DNA from: CAVPMN01 sp963706425
GTDB taxonomy: Bacteria > Actinomycetota > Acidimicrobiia > Acidimicrobiales > Acidimicrobilacustridaceae
NCBI GenBank assembly: GCA_963706425.1
Contig: CAVPMN010000020.1
Location: forward strand, 744,001 to 808,000
Length of the DNA stretch: 64,000 bases
Direction: 5' to 3'
Of the stretch, positions 48,038-56,717 are shown one piece after another. The number at the start of each line of letters is the position of its first letter. Positions within the stretch are counted from its first letter, which is position 1. Position numbers and translations under genes: made by a program. The notes under the pieces were generated by a model. It saw only the letters and a list, made by a program, of their open reading frames with translations. It was not told the DNA's origin and made no database searches.

Positions 48038-48063
48038 ACCCACGGTCGGCCTGCGTCACGTCC

Positions 48064-50184
48064 CTACTGGCCGGCACCAGGGTCGTGGACGACGCACCGG
48101 CCCCGTCCCGCGGCCTTGGCGCGATACATCGCGGCATCGGCCAGCGCCATCAGCGCGTCGGCGTCGGCGCACGACTCGTCGACCGACACCATGCCGATCG
48201 ACACCCCCAGCCGGGCCGTGCCACCCTCGACGGGCACCGGCTCGCTGACGACTTCGATCAGGCGGTCGGCCACCCGACGGAGCAGGTCGGGATCGTCGAC
48301 CCCTTCGACCAGCACGCAGAACTCATCGCCCCCGACGCGTGCGCCGGTGTCGGTCTCGCGGATGACGCCGTTGATGCGGTCGGCGATGCGCTGCAGCACC
48401 TGGTCGCCGACGTGATGGCCGTAGCGGTCGTTGACGGGCTTGAAGCGATCGAGGTCGAGGTAGAGCAGCGCGACCGGTTGGCGGTAGCGATGGAAGCGGG
48501 CCAGTGCCTGCTCGAGCCGGTCGTACAGCAGCACCCGGTTGGGCATCCCGGTGAGGTAGTCGTGGGTCGCCAGCTCGTGCAGCTGGCGCTGCGCGACCTT
48601 GAGGTCGGAGATGTCACGGGCCACCGCCGAGATCGACTCGATGCGCCCGTTCTCGTTCTGGTGGGCGAGCACCAGCGCGGACACCGAGATGTCCTGCCCG
48701 GACGCGGCCCGCAGGACCAGCTCGCCCCGCCAGATGCCCTCCTCGGCGAGGATGGGCTCGACCTGCTCGTGGAACAGCTCGAACGAGTCGGGGTCGAGCA
48801 CGTCGGTGAAGAAGTCAGGTGCGGCGTCGGGCGCCAGGTCGTCCGGGCCGCTCACGCCCAGGACGTCCTGGGCAGCGTTGTTCACGTAGGTGATGGCGCC
48901 GGTGCGGTCGGCGATCACGAGGAAGTCAGATCCGGCGTCGAGCACGCGAGCGAGGCGGTCGGCACGGGAGTCGGCGGCGATCGCGGCGGAGACGTCGGTG
49001 AGGGTGGCGACCCAGCCGTCGTGACGGCCTGCCTCGTCGAAGACCGGCACGACGCGCAGCTCGGCCCACAGCCGGGTGCCGGGTAGGTCGAACGGCGCGT
49101 CGAGGACGAACGCGTCGGTGGTGGTCGCCGTCACCCGGGCGGTGAACGGCTCGTCGGACTCGACCGACGCGCGGGCCCGGTCGGCCAGCCGCCGCACCTC
49201 GTCGGGTGACACCAGCCGCTGCCACGCGTCGCCGAGCAGGCGCACCTCGGGCTCGGGCACCAGATCGGCCCAGCGGCTGTTGACGTAGGTGATGCGGCCT
49301 CGCCGGTCGACGGTGGCCACCGCCACGGGCCCCGCCTCGGTGATCGACCGAAAGAGGCCTCGCGTATCGGCGAGGTCGCGCCGGAGGTCCTCCTGTTCGG
49401 TCACGTCGGTGCTGGTGCCCGCATAGCCGGCGAACGTGCCGTCGTGGGCATAGATCGGTTCGGCGCGGTGGTGCAGCCATCGCCACTCGCCGTCGCGACG
49501 GCGCGACCGGGCCACGAAGTCGAGCGGCGCGCGAGCGGGCACCCGGTCGCGCAGCTGGGCGGCCACGACGACGTAGTCCCCGGGGTGAGTGCGATCGAAC
49601 AGGCCTCGGCCGAGATCGCCGGTGCGCGGCGACTCGCCCAGGAACTCGAAGCTGCGCCGGTTGCCCACTCGCGGGATGCCCCGCTCGTCGGTGAGCCACA
49701 GCATGGCCGGCGTGTCGTTGGCCATGCGATCGGCGGGATCCTCGCCGATGCGACTGCTGGTGAACTCGAAGATCTGGGAGAGCAGGTAGGCGGGTCGGCC
49801 ACCGGCGCCGTAGATCGCGGTGAGGTTCGTTCGCATCCACTGGTCGACGCCATCGATCCGGCCGCACCGGAACTCACACGCGAAGTAGTTGCGCTCGCCG
49901 CTCCACACGTCTTCGACGAACTGGCGCACGTCGGACGCCTGGGCCGGCTCGATGAAGTTCTCGAACCGCTGACCGAGCAGCTCGTCGCGCGACTGCTGGA
50001 CCAGGTCGCACAGCACGGGGTTGGCATGGAGCAACTCGCCGTCGACGGACCAGATCCCCACGCCGATCGGCGCGGCGTCGAACACCGTGGCCACGCGGCC
50101 GAGGTGCCGACCCAGGGTCGGATCAGGATTCCGGCTTCGGCGTCGGAACGCCACTCCCGCCGAGCGTTGTGCCTCGTCGGCCAT
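48064..50184 (-). CDS. diguanylate cyclase with four PAS domains
   Basis: Soluble signalling protein of 706 residues that makes cyclic di-GMP. Four PAS/PAC modules are seen at about 33-145, 152-268, 278-405 and 415-535; PAC endings include YAGTSTDVTEQ and ISAVARDISDLKVAQ. A GGDEF domain follows (HDYLTGMPNRVLLYDRLEQAL...) with an intact GGDEF active site near residue 618. An inhibitory RxxD site (RETD) lies five residues before it, so product feedback is likely. No membrane segment or EAL domain. The PAS ligands are unknown. GGAG lies a few bases before the ATG, and a long palindrome lies upstream at 50267-50298. Confidence 0.95.
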   Translation of the reverse strand: MADEAQRSAGVAFRRRSRNPDPTLGRHLGRVATVFDAAPIGVGIWSVDGELLHANPVLCDLVQQSRDELLGQRFENFIEPAQASDVRQFVEDVWSGERNYFACEFRCGRIDGVDQWMRTNLTAIYGAGGRPAYLLSQIFEFTSSRIGEDPADRMANDTPAMLWLTDERGIPRVGNRRSFEFLGESPRTGDLGRGLFDRTHPGDYVVVAAQLRDRVPARAPLDFVARSRRRDGEWRWLHHRAEPIYAHDGTFAGYAGTSTDVTEQEDLRRDLADTRGLFRSITEAGPVAVATVDRRGRITYVNSRWADLVPEPEVRLLGDAWQRLVSPDEVRRLADRARASVESDEPFTARVTATTTDAFVLDAPFDLPGTRLWAELRVVPVFDEAGRHDGWVATLTDVSAAIAADSRADRLARVLDAGSDFLVIADRTGAITYVNNAAQDVLGVSGPDDLAPDAAPDFFTDVLDPDSFELFHEQVEPILAEEGIWRGELVLRAASGQDISVSALVLAHQNENGRIESISAVARDISDLKVAQRQLHELATHDYLTGMPNRVLLYDRLEQALARFHRYRQPVALLYLDLDRFKPVNDRYGHHVGDQVLQRIADRINGVIRETDTGARVGGDEFCVLVEGVDDPDLLRRVADRLIEVVSEPVPVEGGTARLGVSIGMVSVDESCADADALMALADAAMYRAKAAGRGRCVVHDPGAGQ

Positions 50185-50266
50185 CTAGCTCCACATCGCC
50201 ATGCTCAGCCAGGGGGAACCGACCGGACAACGCCCTCGCCCGGCCACTCGGCCTCCCGTCGGCCAT

Positions 50267-50298
50267 GCGCCCACACCGTCGGTAAACGGTGTGGGCGC
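50267..50298. promoter_or_regulatory. perfect 13-bp inverted repeat between divergent genes
   Basis: GCGCCCACACCGT and its complement flank a 6-base loop (CGGTAA). It lies 83 bases upstream of the diguanylate cyclase start and 90 bases before the SnoaL gene, with no T run. It could be an operator or an insulator hairpin. Confidence 0.5.
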
Positions 50299-50375
50299 AG
50301 TGTACGTGGCGTCGCGCCGACAGCGCCTGCTCGGGGCCGACCACCGGCCGGGCTCGGCGGCCGGCTGGCGGCCGG

Positions 50376-50381
50376 TAGCCT
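50376..50381 (+). promoter_or_regulatory. -10 box TAGCCT, leaderless start of SnoaL-like gene
   Basis: Box is 6 bases before GTG 50388. Confidence 0.55.
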
Positions 50382-50387
50382 GCCGCC

Positions 50388-50846
50388 GTGGCCGACCCCC
50401 GCGCCGAGATCGAGGCGCTCCTGTTCCGCTATGCCGAGCTGATCGATGCCGGTGACTTCGCAGGGGTCGCCGACCTCTTCGCACACGGGCGGATCACCAC
50501 CGAGTCGGGCGACGTGGTGGCCGAGGGACGCGACGCCGTCAAAGCGCTCTACGACGCCACCACCCGACTCCACGGCGACGGCACGCCGCGCACGCGCCAC
50601 GTCACCACCAACGTCATCGTCGAGCTCGCCGACGACGGCCGGTCGGCGGTCGCCCGGTCGGCGTTCACGGTGCTGCAGCAGACCGCCGAGGTGTCGCTGC
50701 AGCCCGTGGTGGCCGGCCGCTACCGCGACGAGCTCGAGTGCGTGGGCGGGTCGTGGCGCTTCACCGAGCGACGCATGCATCCGATGCTCTTCGGCGATCT
50801 CCACGATCACCTGCTGTTCGACCCCAGCGCCTTGACCCAGTCCTGA
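50388..50846 (+). CDS. SnoaL/NTF2-like family protein
   Basis: 152-residue cone-shaped NTF2 fold protein. It starts with the usual long helix and turn (IEALLFRYAELIDAGDFAGVADLFAHG), then strands around RHVTTNVIVELADDG and a final CVGGSWRFTERRMHPMLFGDL. Such proteins are small isomerases, hydratases or ligand-binding partners in catabolic and polyketide pathways. It is followed by an SDR 36 bases downstream on the same strand, so the two may act on the same substrate. Confidence 0.85.
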   Translation: MADPRAEIEALLFRYAELIDAGDFAGVADLFAHGRITTESGDVVAEGRDAVKALYDATTRLHGDGTPRTRHVTTNVIVELADDGRSAVARSAFTVLQQTAEVSLQPVVAGRYRDELECVGGSWRFTERRMHPMLFGDLHDHLLFDPSALTQS

Positions 50847-50882
50847 CCCACCCCATTGCACCTCACCGAAGGGAAGTCCCGA

Positions 50883-51653
50883 GTGTCGGACCTGTTCTCC
50901 ATCGAAGGGAAGACCGCCCTCGTCACGGGCGGCAGCCGCGGCATCGGCGAGATGATCGCCCGCGGCTTCGTCGAAGCCGGCGCGCGTGTCTACATCTCGT
51001 CGCGCAAGGCCGAGGTGTGCGAGCGGGTCGCCGCCGAGCTCTCCGAGGTCGGCGAGTGCGTCGCCCTACCGGCAGATCTCTCGACCGAGGCGGAGTGCCG
51101 GCGTCTGGCCGACGAGCTCACGGCCCGTGAGCCGACGCTCGACATCCTCGTCAACAACGCCGGCGCCAACTGGGGTGCTCCCCTCGACGAGTTCCCCGAC
51201 GCCGCCTGGGACCGTGTGCTCAACCTCAACGTCAAGGGGGTCTTCCACCTCACCCGTGCCCTGGTGCCCGCGTTGCGAGCCGCGTCGACACCAGGGGACC
51301 CGTCGCGAGTGATCAACATCGGGTCGATCGACGGCATCCAGGTGCCCGAGTTCGAGACCTACTCGTACTCGTCCAGCAAGGCGGCGGTGCATCACCTGAC
51401 CCGGGTGCTCGCCAAGCGCCTGGCCCGCGAGGGCATCACCGTCAACGCCATCGCACCTGGCCCGTTCGAGAGCCAGATGATGGCGGCCACGCTCGACGCC
51501 TTCGGCGATGTGATCAAGGCGCAGTGCCCACTCGGCCGCATCGGCGAGCCCGACGACATGGCCGGAACCGCGATCTTCCTGAGCTCGCGAGCAGGTTCCT
51601 ACCTCACCGGCGCCATCATCCCGGTCGACGGCGGCATCTCGACGACGAAGTAG
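50883..51653 (+). CDS. short-chain dehydrogenase/reductase
   Basis: NAD(P)H-dependent oxidoreductase of 256 residues. It has the cofactor motif TGGSRGIGE, NNAG, and the catalytic Ser and Tyr-x3-Lys (INIGSIDG; YSYSSSKAAV), with a C-terminal YLTGAIIPVDGG ending. An Arg-type residue after the second strand (SSRKAE) favours NADPH. GTG 50883 has GAAGGGAAG about 6-14 bases upstream. Substrate is unknown; closest in style to the glucose/3-oxoacyl reductase group. Confidence 0.93.
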   Translation: MSDLFSIEGKTALVTGGSRGIGEMIARGFVEAGARVYISSRKAEVCERVAAELSEVGECVALPADLSTEAECRRLADELTAREPTLDILVNNAGANWGAPLDEFPDAAWDRVLNLNVKGVFHLTRALVPALRAASTPGDPSRVINIGSIDGIQVPEFETYSYSSSKAAVHHLTRVLAKRLAREGITVNAIAPGPFESQMMAATLDAFGDVIKAQCPLGRIGEPDDMAGTAIFLSSRAGSYLTGAIIPVDGGISTTK

Positions 51654-51689
51654 TCGGGGCGGTGGCCTGGCGTCGGCTTGAAGCGACGC

Positions 51690-51911
51690 TCAGGTGAAGA
51701 GGATGAGGGCGAACGCGCCGAGCGCAAGCAGGCTGATCACCGCCACCACGATGATCCAGTTGAGGATGCCCTTCTTTGGCTCCATCAACCCGAAGTCGAC
51801 GACATCCTCGCGGCTGTGCTTGAGCCGGTAGGCGTCGTCCTTCGGCGTCCCCACCTTGGGAAGCGGTCGAGAGGGCTTGCGCTTGTGCTTCGTCTTCTTC
51901 CGGTTGGCCAC
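51690..51911 (-). CDS. small basic single-pass membrane protein, 73 residues
   Basis: A basic N-terminus (NRKKTKHKRKPSRPLP) is followed by a short soluble part and one C-terminal helix, NWIIVVAVISLLALGAFALI. It is probably tail-anchored with the basic end inside, where it could touch nucleic acid or phospholipid. The family is unknown to me. The GTG start 51911 is supported by a TAGGCT box 8 bases upstream; longer frames overlap the acyltransferase gene. Confidence 0.7.
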   Translation of the reverse strand: MANRKKTKHKRKPSRPLPKVGTPKDDAYRLKHSREDVVDFGLMEPKKGILNWIIVVAVISLLALGAFALILFT

Positions 51912-51919
51912 GGGCGGGG

Positions 51920-51925
51920 AGCCTA
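51920..51925 (-). promoter_or_regulatory. -10 box TAGGCT, leaderless start of small membrane protein
   Basis: Box is 8 bases before GTG 51911. Confidence 0.5.
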
Positions 51926-51976
51926 CCGCCACCGGTGAGACCAGCGAGCGCCGGCCCGCGAGTGTGACGCGGGCGC

Positions 51977-53362
51977 TCAGGCCGTGCGCACGGCGTGATG
52001 ACCTGCAGACGCGAGCACGTCGTCGAACCCGGCCACCAGGCACTCGACCAGCAGGTCGTGGTCGGGGATGGCGGCCGTGTCGGCCACCAGACCCACGCAC
52101 GCGGTGTCGATGTGGGAGAGCAACGCCACGCTGAGCGACGACCCACTGGTGGGCGCGAACGCGTACTGCCGGATCACCTCGGCGCCCGCCAGGTAGCTCC
52201 GGCTCGGCAGGCCCGGCACGTTGGTGCACACCAGGTCGACGTTCTTCAGCATGCCGCCGAAGATCGAGGTGGTCATCGACACCGGGAGCCGATCGAGCGC
52301 GGCAGCGAGGAGGTCGGTGAGCTCGAGCGCCGGTTCGTGCTGCCAGTCCCGGCAGCGCTCGCCGAGCACCCGCATGCGCTCGCCCGGATCGTCGATGTCG
52401 GCAGGGATGGCGAAGCGGGCCGGGGCGAAGCGGTTGCCACCGAGCTCGTCGTCGTCGTGGCGCACATTGATGGGCATGGTCACCCGCAGCTCGTGCAGCG
52501 GTGCCTCGTGACGCTGGTGGTACAACGCCAGGCCGCCGACCACGGCAGCCATGAACGCGTCGTTGAGGGTGCCGCCGACGGCGTGGCCGGCCGCCTTGAG
52601 GTCGTCGAGACGCACCTCGAGCGTGTCGAAGCGGCGCGAGAGGCTGCGTCCCCGCAACAACGGCGATGCCGGTTCGCTCACGGGCGTGAGGAGCCGCCCG
52701 ATCGAGCGGGTCATCTCCGCCCCCTGTGCCAGCGTGCCGAAGGGATCGGACAGACCCGATGCGAGCGAACGGGCGATCGCGGCCGGCGTCCTGGCGGCCA
52801 CACCCACGAGCGAGCCGGCCTGCTCACCGATCGAGGTTCGCATCATCTCGAGTGGCGTCAGCGAGGTCGGACTCACGTCCGGACCGGGCTCACGGTCGTC
52901 GCCCTCCGGGGACTCGTCGAGGAGCAGCATCGCCAGCTCGATGCCCCCGACACCGTCGGTGAACGAGTGGTGCAGCTTCTGGACCAGGGCGGCGCCGCCG
53001 CCGGCCAGGCCTTCGACGAGGGTGAACTCCCACAGCGGTCGGGCTCGGTCGAATGGCTCCATGGCGACGGGTTGGGTGAGGTCGAGCACCGCCCGCAGAT
53101 CGCCGGGCTCGGGCACCCGCGCCCGGCGCAGGTGGTAGGTGAGATCGAACGCCGGATCATCGACCCAGCGTGGCGGCCCGACCCGCAGCGGCGGGACGAC
53201 GACCCGTTGGCGCAGACGCGGGATGATCGTCGTGGCCAACTCGAAGCGCTCGACCAGGCGGTCCCAGTCGGGCGGCTCGTCGAAGAGGCCGACCGCGGTG
53301 ATGGTCGAGCGCAGGATCGGGTCCTTCTCGATGTCCCAGAGGACGGCGTCCGACGGTTTCAT
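51977..53362 (-). CDS. wax ester synthase/diacylglycerol acyltransferase (WS/DGAT)
   Basis: 461-residue membrane-associated enzyme that joins acyl-CoA to alcohols or diacylglycerol, making storage wax or triacylglycerol. The catalytic box HHSFTDG at about residue 131 matches HHxxxDG, and the second conserved region is GGTLNDAFMAAVVGGL. The late NVDLVCTNVPGLPS segment matches the family PLW/ND-type motifs, and PLWEF is present. Storage lipid is expected given the many acyl-CoA dehydrogenases around it. GGAGAAG lies in the leader before the ATG. Confidence 0.94.
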   Translation of the reverse strand: MKPSDAVLWDIEKDPILRSTITAVGLFDEPPDWDRLVERFELATTIIPRLRQRVVVPPLRVGPPRWVDDPAFDLTYHLRRARVPEPGDLRAVLDLTQPVAMEPFDRARPLWEFTLVEGLAGGGAALVQKLHHSFTDGVGGIELAMLLLDESPEGDDREPGPDVSPTSLTPLEMMRTSIGEQAGSLVGVAARTPAAIARSLASGLSDPFGTLAQGAEMTRSIGRLLTPVSEPASPLLRGRSLSRRFDTLEVRLDDLKAAGHAVGGTLNDAFMAAVVGGLALYHQRHEAPLHELRVTMPINVRHDDDELGGNRFAPARFAIPADIDDPGERMRVLGERCRDWQHEPALELTDLLAAALDRLPVSMTTSIFGGMLKNVDLVCTNVPGLPSRSYLAGAEVIRQYAFAPTSGSSLSVALLSHIDTACVGLVADTAAIPDHDLLVECLVAGFDDVLASAGHHAVRTA

Positions 53363-53504
53363 GGCCTGCCCGGCCGATGCCGTGGCACTTCTCCACGGAA
53401 CTCACCCCCTCGCTCTCTGTGTCCCCTCGAGCTTCGCGGCCGGCAACCCTGCCTTCCTAGGGTCGAAGGACCGTTGGCGGTCAGGGGGGTGGCACACTCG
53501 CCGG

Positions 53505-53510
53505 TACAGT
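53505..53510 (+). promoter_or_regulatory. -10 box TACAGT, leaderless start of epimerase
   Basis: Box is 8 bases before ATG 53519. Confidence 0.45.
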
Positions 53511-53518
53511 CGCCCGCC

Positions 53519-54445
53519 ATGACCGCACCTCTCACTGGACGCCGGATCGTGATCACGGGAGCGACCGGCCAGGTCGCCCTGCCGGTGACCCTCGCGTTGG
53601 CCGTCGACAACGACGTGACCGCCCTGGCCCGCTTCACCGACGAGCAGGCCCGCCAACGGCTCGAGGCCGCGGGCGTCACCTGCGCGGCCGTCAACCTGGC
53701 CGACGGTGAGTTTCCGGGTGTGCCCGCCGACCCCGACCTGGTGCTCAACTTCGCGGTGGTGAAGTCGGGTCGGTGGGACCTCGACCTGCGCGCCAACGCC
53801 GAGGCCACCGGCCTGCTGATGAGCCACTGCCGTGGCGCCGGCGCGTTCCTGCACTGCTCGTCGACGGGTGTCTACGAGCCCGCAGGGGCACACCGGCTGG
53901 TCGAGACCGACCCGCTGGGCGACAACCACCGCGCCATCATGCCCACGTACTCCATCGCCAAGATCGCGACGGAGGCGGTGGTGCGCACCGAGGCCCGACA
54001 GCTCGACCTGCCCACCACCATCGCTCGCCTCAACGTGCCCTACGGCGACAACGGGGGCTGGCCCGGCTGGCACCTCGAGCTGATCCTCGCCGGCCAGCCG
54101 ATCGCGGTGCACCCCGATCGGCCCAACCTGTTCAACCCGATCCACGAGGACGACATCGTGCGCTTGCTGCCCGGCCTGGTGGCCGCTGCGTCGGTGCCGG
54201 CCACCATCGTCAACCTGGCCGGTCGCGAGCAGGTGGCGCTCGAGGAGTGGTGCGAAGAGCTCGGTCGCCTGGTCGGCCGCCCGCCCGTGTTCGAGGAGAC
54301 CGAGGCCACGATCGGTGGGGTCACCACGGACAACACCCGACTCACCGAGGTCGCCGGCGAATCCCAGGTCGACTGGCGCGACGGCATGCGCCGCATGGTT
54401 CGGTCGCTGCACCCCGAGCTCGACCTCCCCGAAATCGGTGCGTGA
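53519..54445 (+). CDS. NAD-dependent epimerase/dehydratase family protein
   Basis: Extended SDR of 308 residues. The nucleotide motif is ITGATGQVALP, the active-site Ser region HCSSTGVYEP, and the Tyr-x3-Lys is YSIAK. It acts on a nucleotide-sugar or a small hydroxy compound; which one is unclear. Start ATG 53519 has the TACAGT box and begins the family consensus; the frame extends upstream only as antisense of the acyltransferase. The stop lies inside a strong inverted repeat. Confidence 0.88.
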   Translation: MTAPLTGRRIVITGATGQVALPVTLALAVDNDVTALARFTDEQARQRLEAAGVTCAAVNLADGEFPGVPADPDLVLNFAVVKSGRWDLDLRANAEATGLLMSHCRGAGAFLHCSSTGVYEPAGAHRLVETDPLGDNHRAIMPTYSIAKIATEAVVRTEARQLDLPTTIARLNVPYGDNGGWPGWHLELILAGQPIAVHPDRPNLFNPIHEDDIVRLLPGLVAAASVPATIVNLAGREQVALEEWCEELGRLVGRPPVFEETEATIGGVTTDNTRLTEVAGESQVDWRDGMRRMVRSLHPELDLPEIGA

Positions 54446-54484
54446 AACCACCGCATGGGGTGTTTCACGCACCGATTTGGGGAG
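54425..54484. repeat. long palindrome overlapping the epimerase stop
   Basis: Perfect 17-bp arms (AAATCGGTGCGTGAAAC and its complement) flank a 13-base loop and are extended by CTCCCC/GGGGAG with one bulge. The epimerase TGA is inside the left arm. It may end the transcript, but its long AT-containing arms also resemble a REP-type element. Confidence 0.7.
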
Positions 54485-54514
54485 GGGGGCGACGGGCCGG
54501 TCGGGGCGCGCCGG

Positions 54515-54520
54515 TAGCCT
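54515..54520 (+). promoter_or_regulatory. -10 box TAGCCT, leaderless start of MBL-fold-like gene
   Basis: Box is 6 bases before ATG 54527. Confidence 0.55.
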
Positions 54521-54526
54521 GCTCCG

Positions 54527-55354
54527 ATGGCGCTCGCCACCCTGGAGCCGATCGCCGACGGTGTGATGGCCTGGCTGTCCTCGACTCCCGGTCACGGTCG
54601 CACGAACGTCGGATTGGTCGTCGAGGACGACGGCCTGACGCTCGTCGATTGCCTGCTCACCCCGGCGATGGCGCAGCCGCTGGCCGAGCTGGTCGCCGAG
54701 TTCGACCTGCCGGTGCGCCGCCTCGTCTACACGAGCAGCCACGTGGAGTTCGTCGGTGGGTCGGCGGTGTTCTGGATGGCGGCCCGCTACGGCCGGCGCC
54801 AGACGAGCGTGCTGCTCGACCAGCCGCCGAACGTCGAGGTCTACCGGCACCTCTATCCCGACGACGCGTCGAGCTTCGACGACGAGTTCGCCACCCGCCC
54901 CGTGTCGCACACCGTCGAGACCGCCGCCTGGTTGTCGTCTGCAGTGTGCGCCCTGCCGATGTCGGGCCAACAGCGCGAGAACCTGGTCGCGCTCTTGCCC
55001 GCGGCCGATGTCGTGTTCGCGGGCGCCATGTGCGTGTTCGGCACGACGCCGAACGCGTTCGACGGCGATCCCGCCGGGTGGGCCGATGCGCTGACCGAGC
55101 TCGGGGAGCTGGCCTCGACGATCGTGCCGGGCATCGGCCCGGTCGGCGGCGCGCCCGAGGTCTCGGCGTTGCAGGCCTATCTCTACGCGTGCGTCGACGC
55201 CGCCGGTGACGTCGACGCGATTCCGCCGGGCCCGTGGGACGACTGGTCCGACCGTCATCTCGACGCGGTCAACGTGGAGCGGGCCGCGCTGCTCGCCGCC
55301 GGTGACGACCGGGTGCCCGACGCCATGTTGCGCCTGGCCGGCCTCAGCGGGTGA
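54527..55354 (+). CDS. degenerate metallo-beta-lactamase-fold protein
   Basis: 275 residues with the strand pattern of the MBL fold: ADGVMAWLSSTPGHGRTNVGLVVEDDGLTLVDCLLTP, then VRRLVYTSSHVEFVGG. The metal-binding HxHxDH is replaced by SSHVEF, so at most one of the usual histidines remains, and the downstream His ligands are also missing. The protein is therefore probably not a zinc hydrolase and may bind or scaffold instead. It is followed at 47 bases by rsgA on the same strand. Function unknown. Confidence 0.7.
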   Translation: MALATLEPIADGVMAWLSSTPGHGRTNVGLVVEDDGLTLVDCLLTPAMAQPLAELVAEFDLPVRRLVYTSSHVEFVGGSAVFWMAARYGRRQTSVLLDQPPNVEVYRHLYPDDASSFDDEFATRPVSHTVETAAWLSSAVCALPMSGQQRENLVALLPAADVVFAGAMCVFGTTPNAFDGDPAGWADALTELGELASTIVPGIGPVGGAPEVSALQAYLYACVDAAGDVDAIPPGPWDDWSDRHLDAVNVERAALLAAGDDRVPDAMLRLAGLSG

Positions 55355-55400
55355 TCGCAATTCCACGTCGTGCGCGCAACCAGGCGAGCAGACTGACGGC

Positions 55401-56492
55401 GTGACGCTGCCGCCCGCCGACGATGAGTTCGTCGCCCTCGTCCCGTTCGGATGGAACGAGATGCGGCGCGCCCAGTGGGCCGACGCGCTCGACGGATGGG
55501 TGGCGGGGCGGGTCACCCGCGCCGACCGGGGGCGGGTGATCGTGCAGACCGCGGACGGGGTGCGCTCGGCGGTGGCGGCGGTGGCGGGCTGGCCCGACAC
55601 GCCCGCAACCCTCATGCCGACGACCGGCGACTGGGTCGCGCTGTCGCCGGGCGACGAGGACGACCTGGCCACCGTCGAGGGCGTGCTCCCCCGCACCGGT
55701 CAGATCGGCCGGCTCGATGCGCGCGGCCACGACGAGCAGGTGTTGGCGGCCAACGTCGATCTGGTGTTCGTCGTCCAGGGCCTCGATCGTCCGCTCAAGC
55801 CGGGTCGACTCGAGCGATCGATGGTGCTGGCGTGGGAGAGCGGCGCTCGGCCGGTGGTGGTCCTCACGAAGGCCGACACGACGGACGACGCCGCCGAGCT
55901 GGGCGACGAGCTGGCGGCGAGCGTGCCCGGCACCACGGTTCACCTGGTGAGCGGCCGCACCGGAGACGGCCTCGACCATCTGCGAGCCGAGCTCGACGGC
56001 AACCGCACCGCCGTGCTGCTGGGCGAGTCGGGTGCGGGCAAGTCGACCATCGTCAACCAGCTGGTGGGCGGCGACGTGCAGAGCACCGGCGAGGTGCGGG
56101 CGGGCGACCACAAGGGCCGCCACACGACCACCACCCGCGATCTGCTGGTGGTGCCGAGCGGAGGCGTCGTCATCGACACCCCGGGTCTGCGCGGCCTCGG
56201 GCTCTGGGATGCCGACGAGGGGTTGGCCCTCGTCTTCGCCGACATCGAGGAGCTGGCGGCGGGTTGCCGATTCGCCGATTGCGCCCATGACCAAGAGCCC
56301 GGGTGCGCAGTGAAGCAGGCGGCGCTCGACGGCGACCTCGACCCGAGCCGGCTCGCCCGCTATCTGGAGATGCGGGCCGAGGTGGCCGAGGGCGACGCCC
56401 GCCGGGAGGCGGCGGCCCAACGAGAACGCAAGCGACAAGCGAAGATCATGGGCAAGACGATCCGTCGCTACTACCGAGAACATCCCAAGTAG
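55401..56492 (+). CDS. rsgA: ribosome small subunit-dependent GTPase A
   Basis: Circularly permuted GTPase of 363 residues that checks 30S subunit maturation. An OB-fold part (GDWVALSPGD) is followed by the permuted G motifs: G4 VLTKAD, G1 GESGAGKST, then G3 DTPGLRG. A zinc site follows (CRFADCAHDQEPGCAV), with a basic C-terminus RERKRQAKIMGKTIRRYYRE. GTG 55401 is chosen from family length. Its promoter is not clear and it may be read from the upstream gene. Confidence 0.95.
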   Translation: MTLPPADDEFVALVPFGWNEMRRAQWADALDGWVAGRVTRADRGRVIVQTADGVRSAVAAVAGWPDTPATLMPTTGDWVALSPGDEDDLATVEGVLPRTGQIGRLDARGHDEQVLAANVDLVFVVQGLDRPLKPGRLERSMVLAWESGARPVVVLTKADTTDDAAELGDELAASVPGTTVHLVSGRTGDGLDHLRAELDGNRTAVLLGESGAGKSTIVNQLVGGDVQSTGEVRAGDHKGRHTTTTRDLLVVPSGGVVIDTPGLRGLGLWDADEGLALVFADIEELAAGCRFADCAHDQEPGCAVKQAALDGDLDPSRLARYLEMRAEVAEGDARREAAAQRERKRQAKIMGKTIRRYYREHPK

Positions 56493-56525
56493 GCATAACC
56501 CGCGCGACACACGACCGGCGCCAGT

Positions 56526-56717
56526 TCAGTCGGCGATCGAGAGCGCGTCCTCGGGGCAGTTGGCGACACCCAGCCGGGCCTGGTCCTCGAGCTCGCCGGG
56601 CACCTCGTCGACGCGCAGCACGCAGTGACCGTGCTCGTCGGCGTCGAAGACCTCGGGCGCCAGCGCGTAGCAGCGACCGTGACCCACGCACAGCGAGTCG
56701 TCGAGCACCACCTTCAT
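56526..56717 (-). CDS. His-type ferredoxin for cytochrome P450
   Basis: 63-residue iron-sulfur protein. The cluster motif CVGHGRC (C10, H13, C16) replaces the usual central Cys by His, and the last ligand is in NCPEDAL. This CxxHxxC...CP form is typical of mycobacterial and streptomycete ferredoxins that pass electrons to P450s, with 3Fe-4S or 4Fe-4S clusters. The start ATG overlaps the P450 stop (ATGA), so the two are made together. Confidence 0.93.
   Translation of the reverse strand: MKVVLDDSLCVGHGRCYALAPEVFDADEHGHCVLRVDEVPGELEDQARLGVANCPEDALSIAD

Noticed and set aside
45703..49086. 1127-residue + strand open frame
   Set aside because: It is a shadow of the acyl-CoA dehydrogenase and other genes; no recognisable domain and no start signal.
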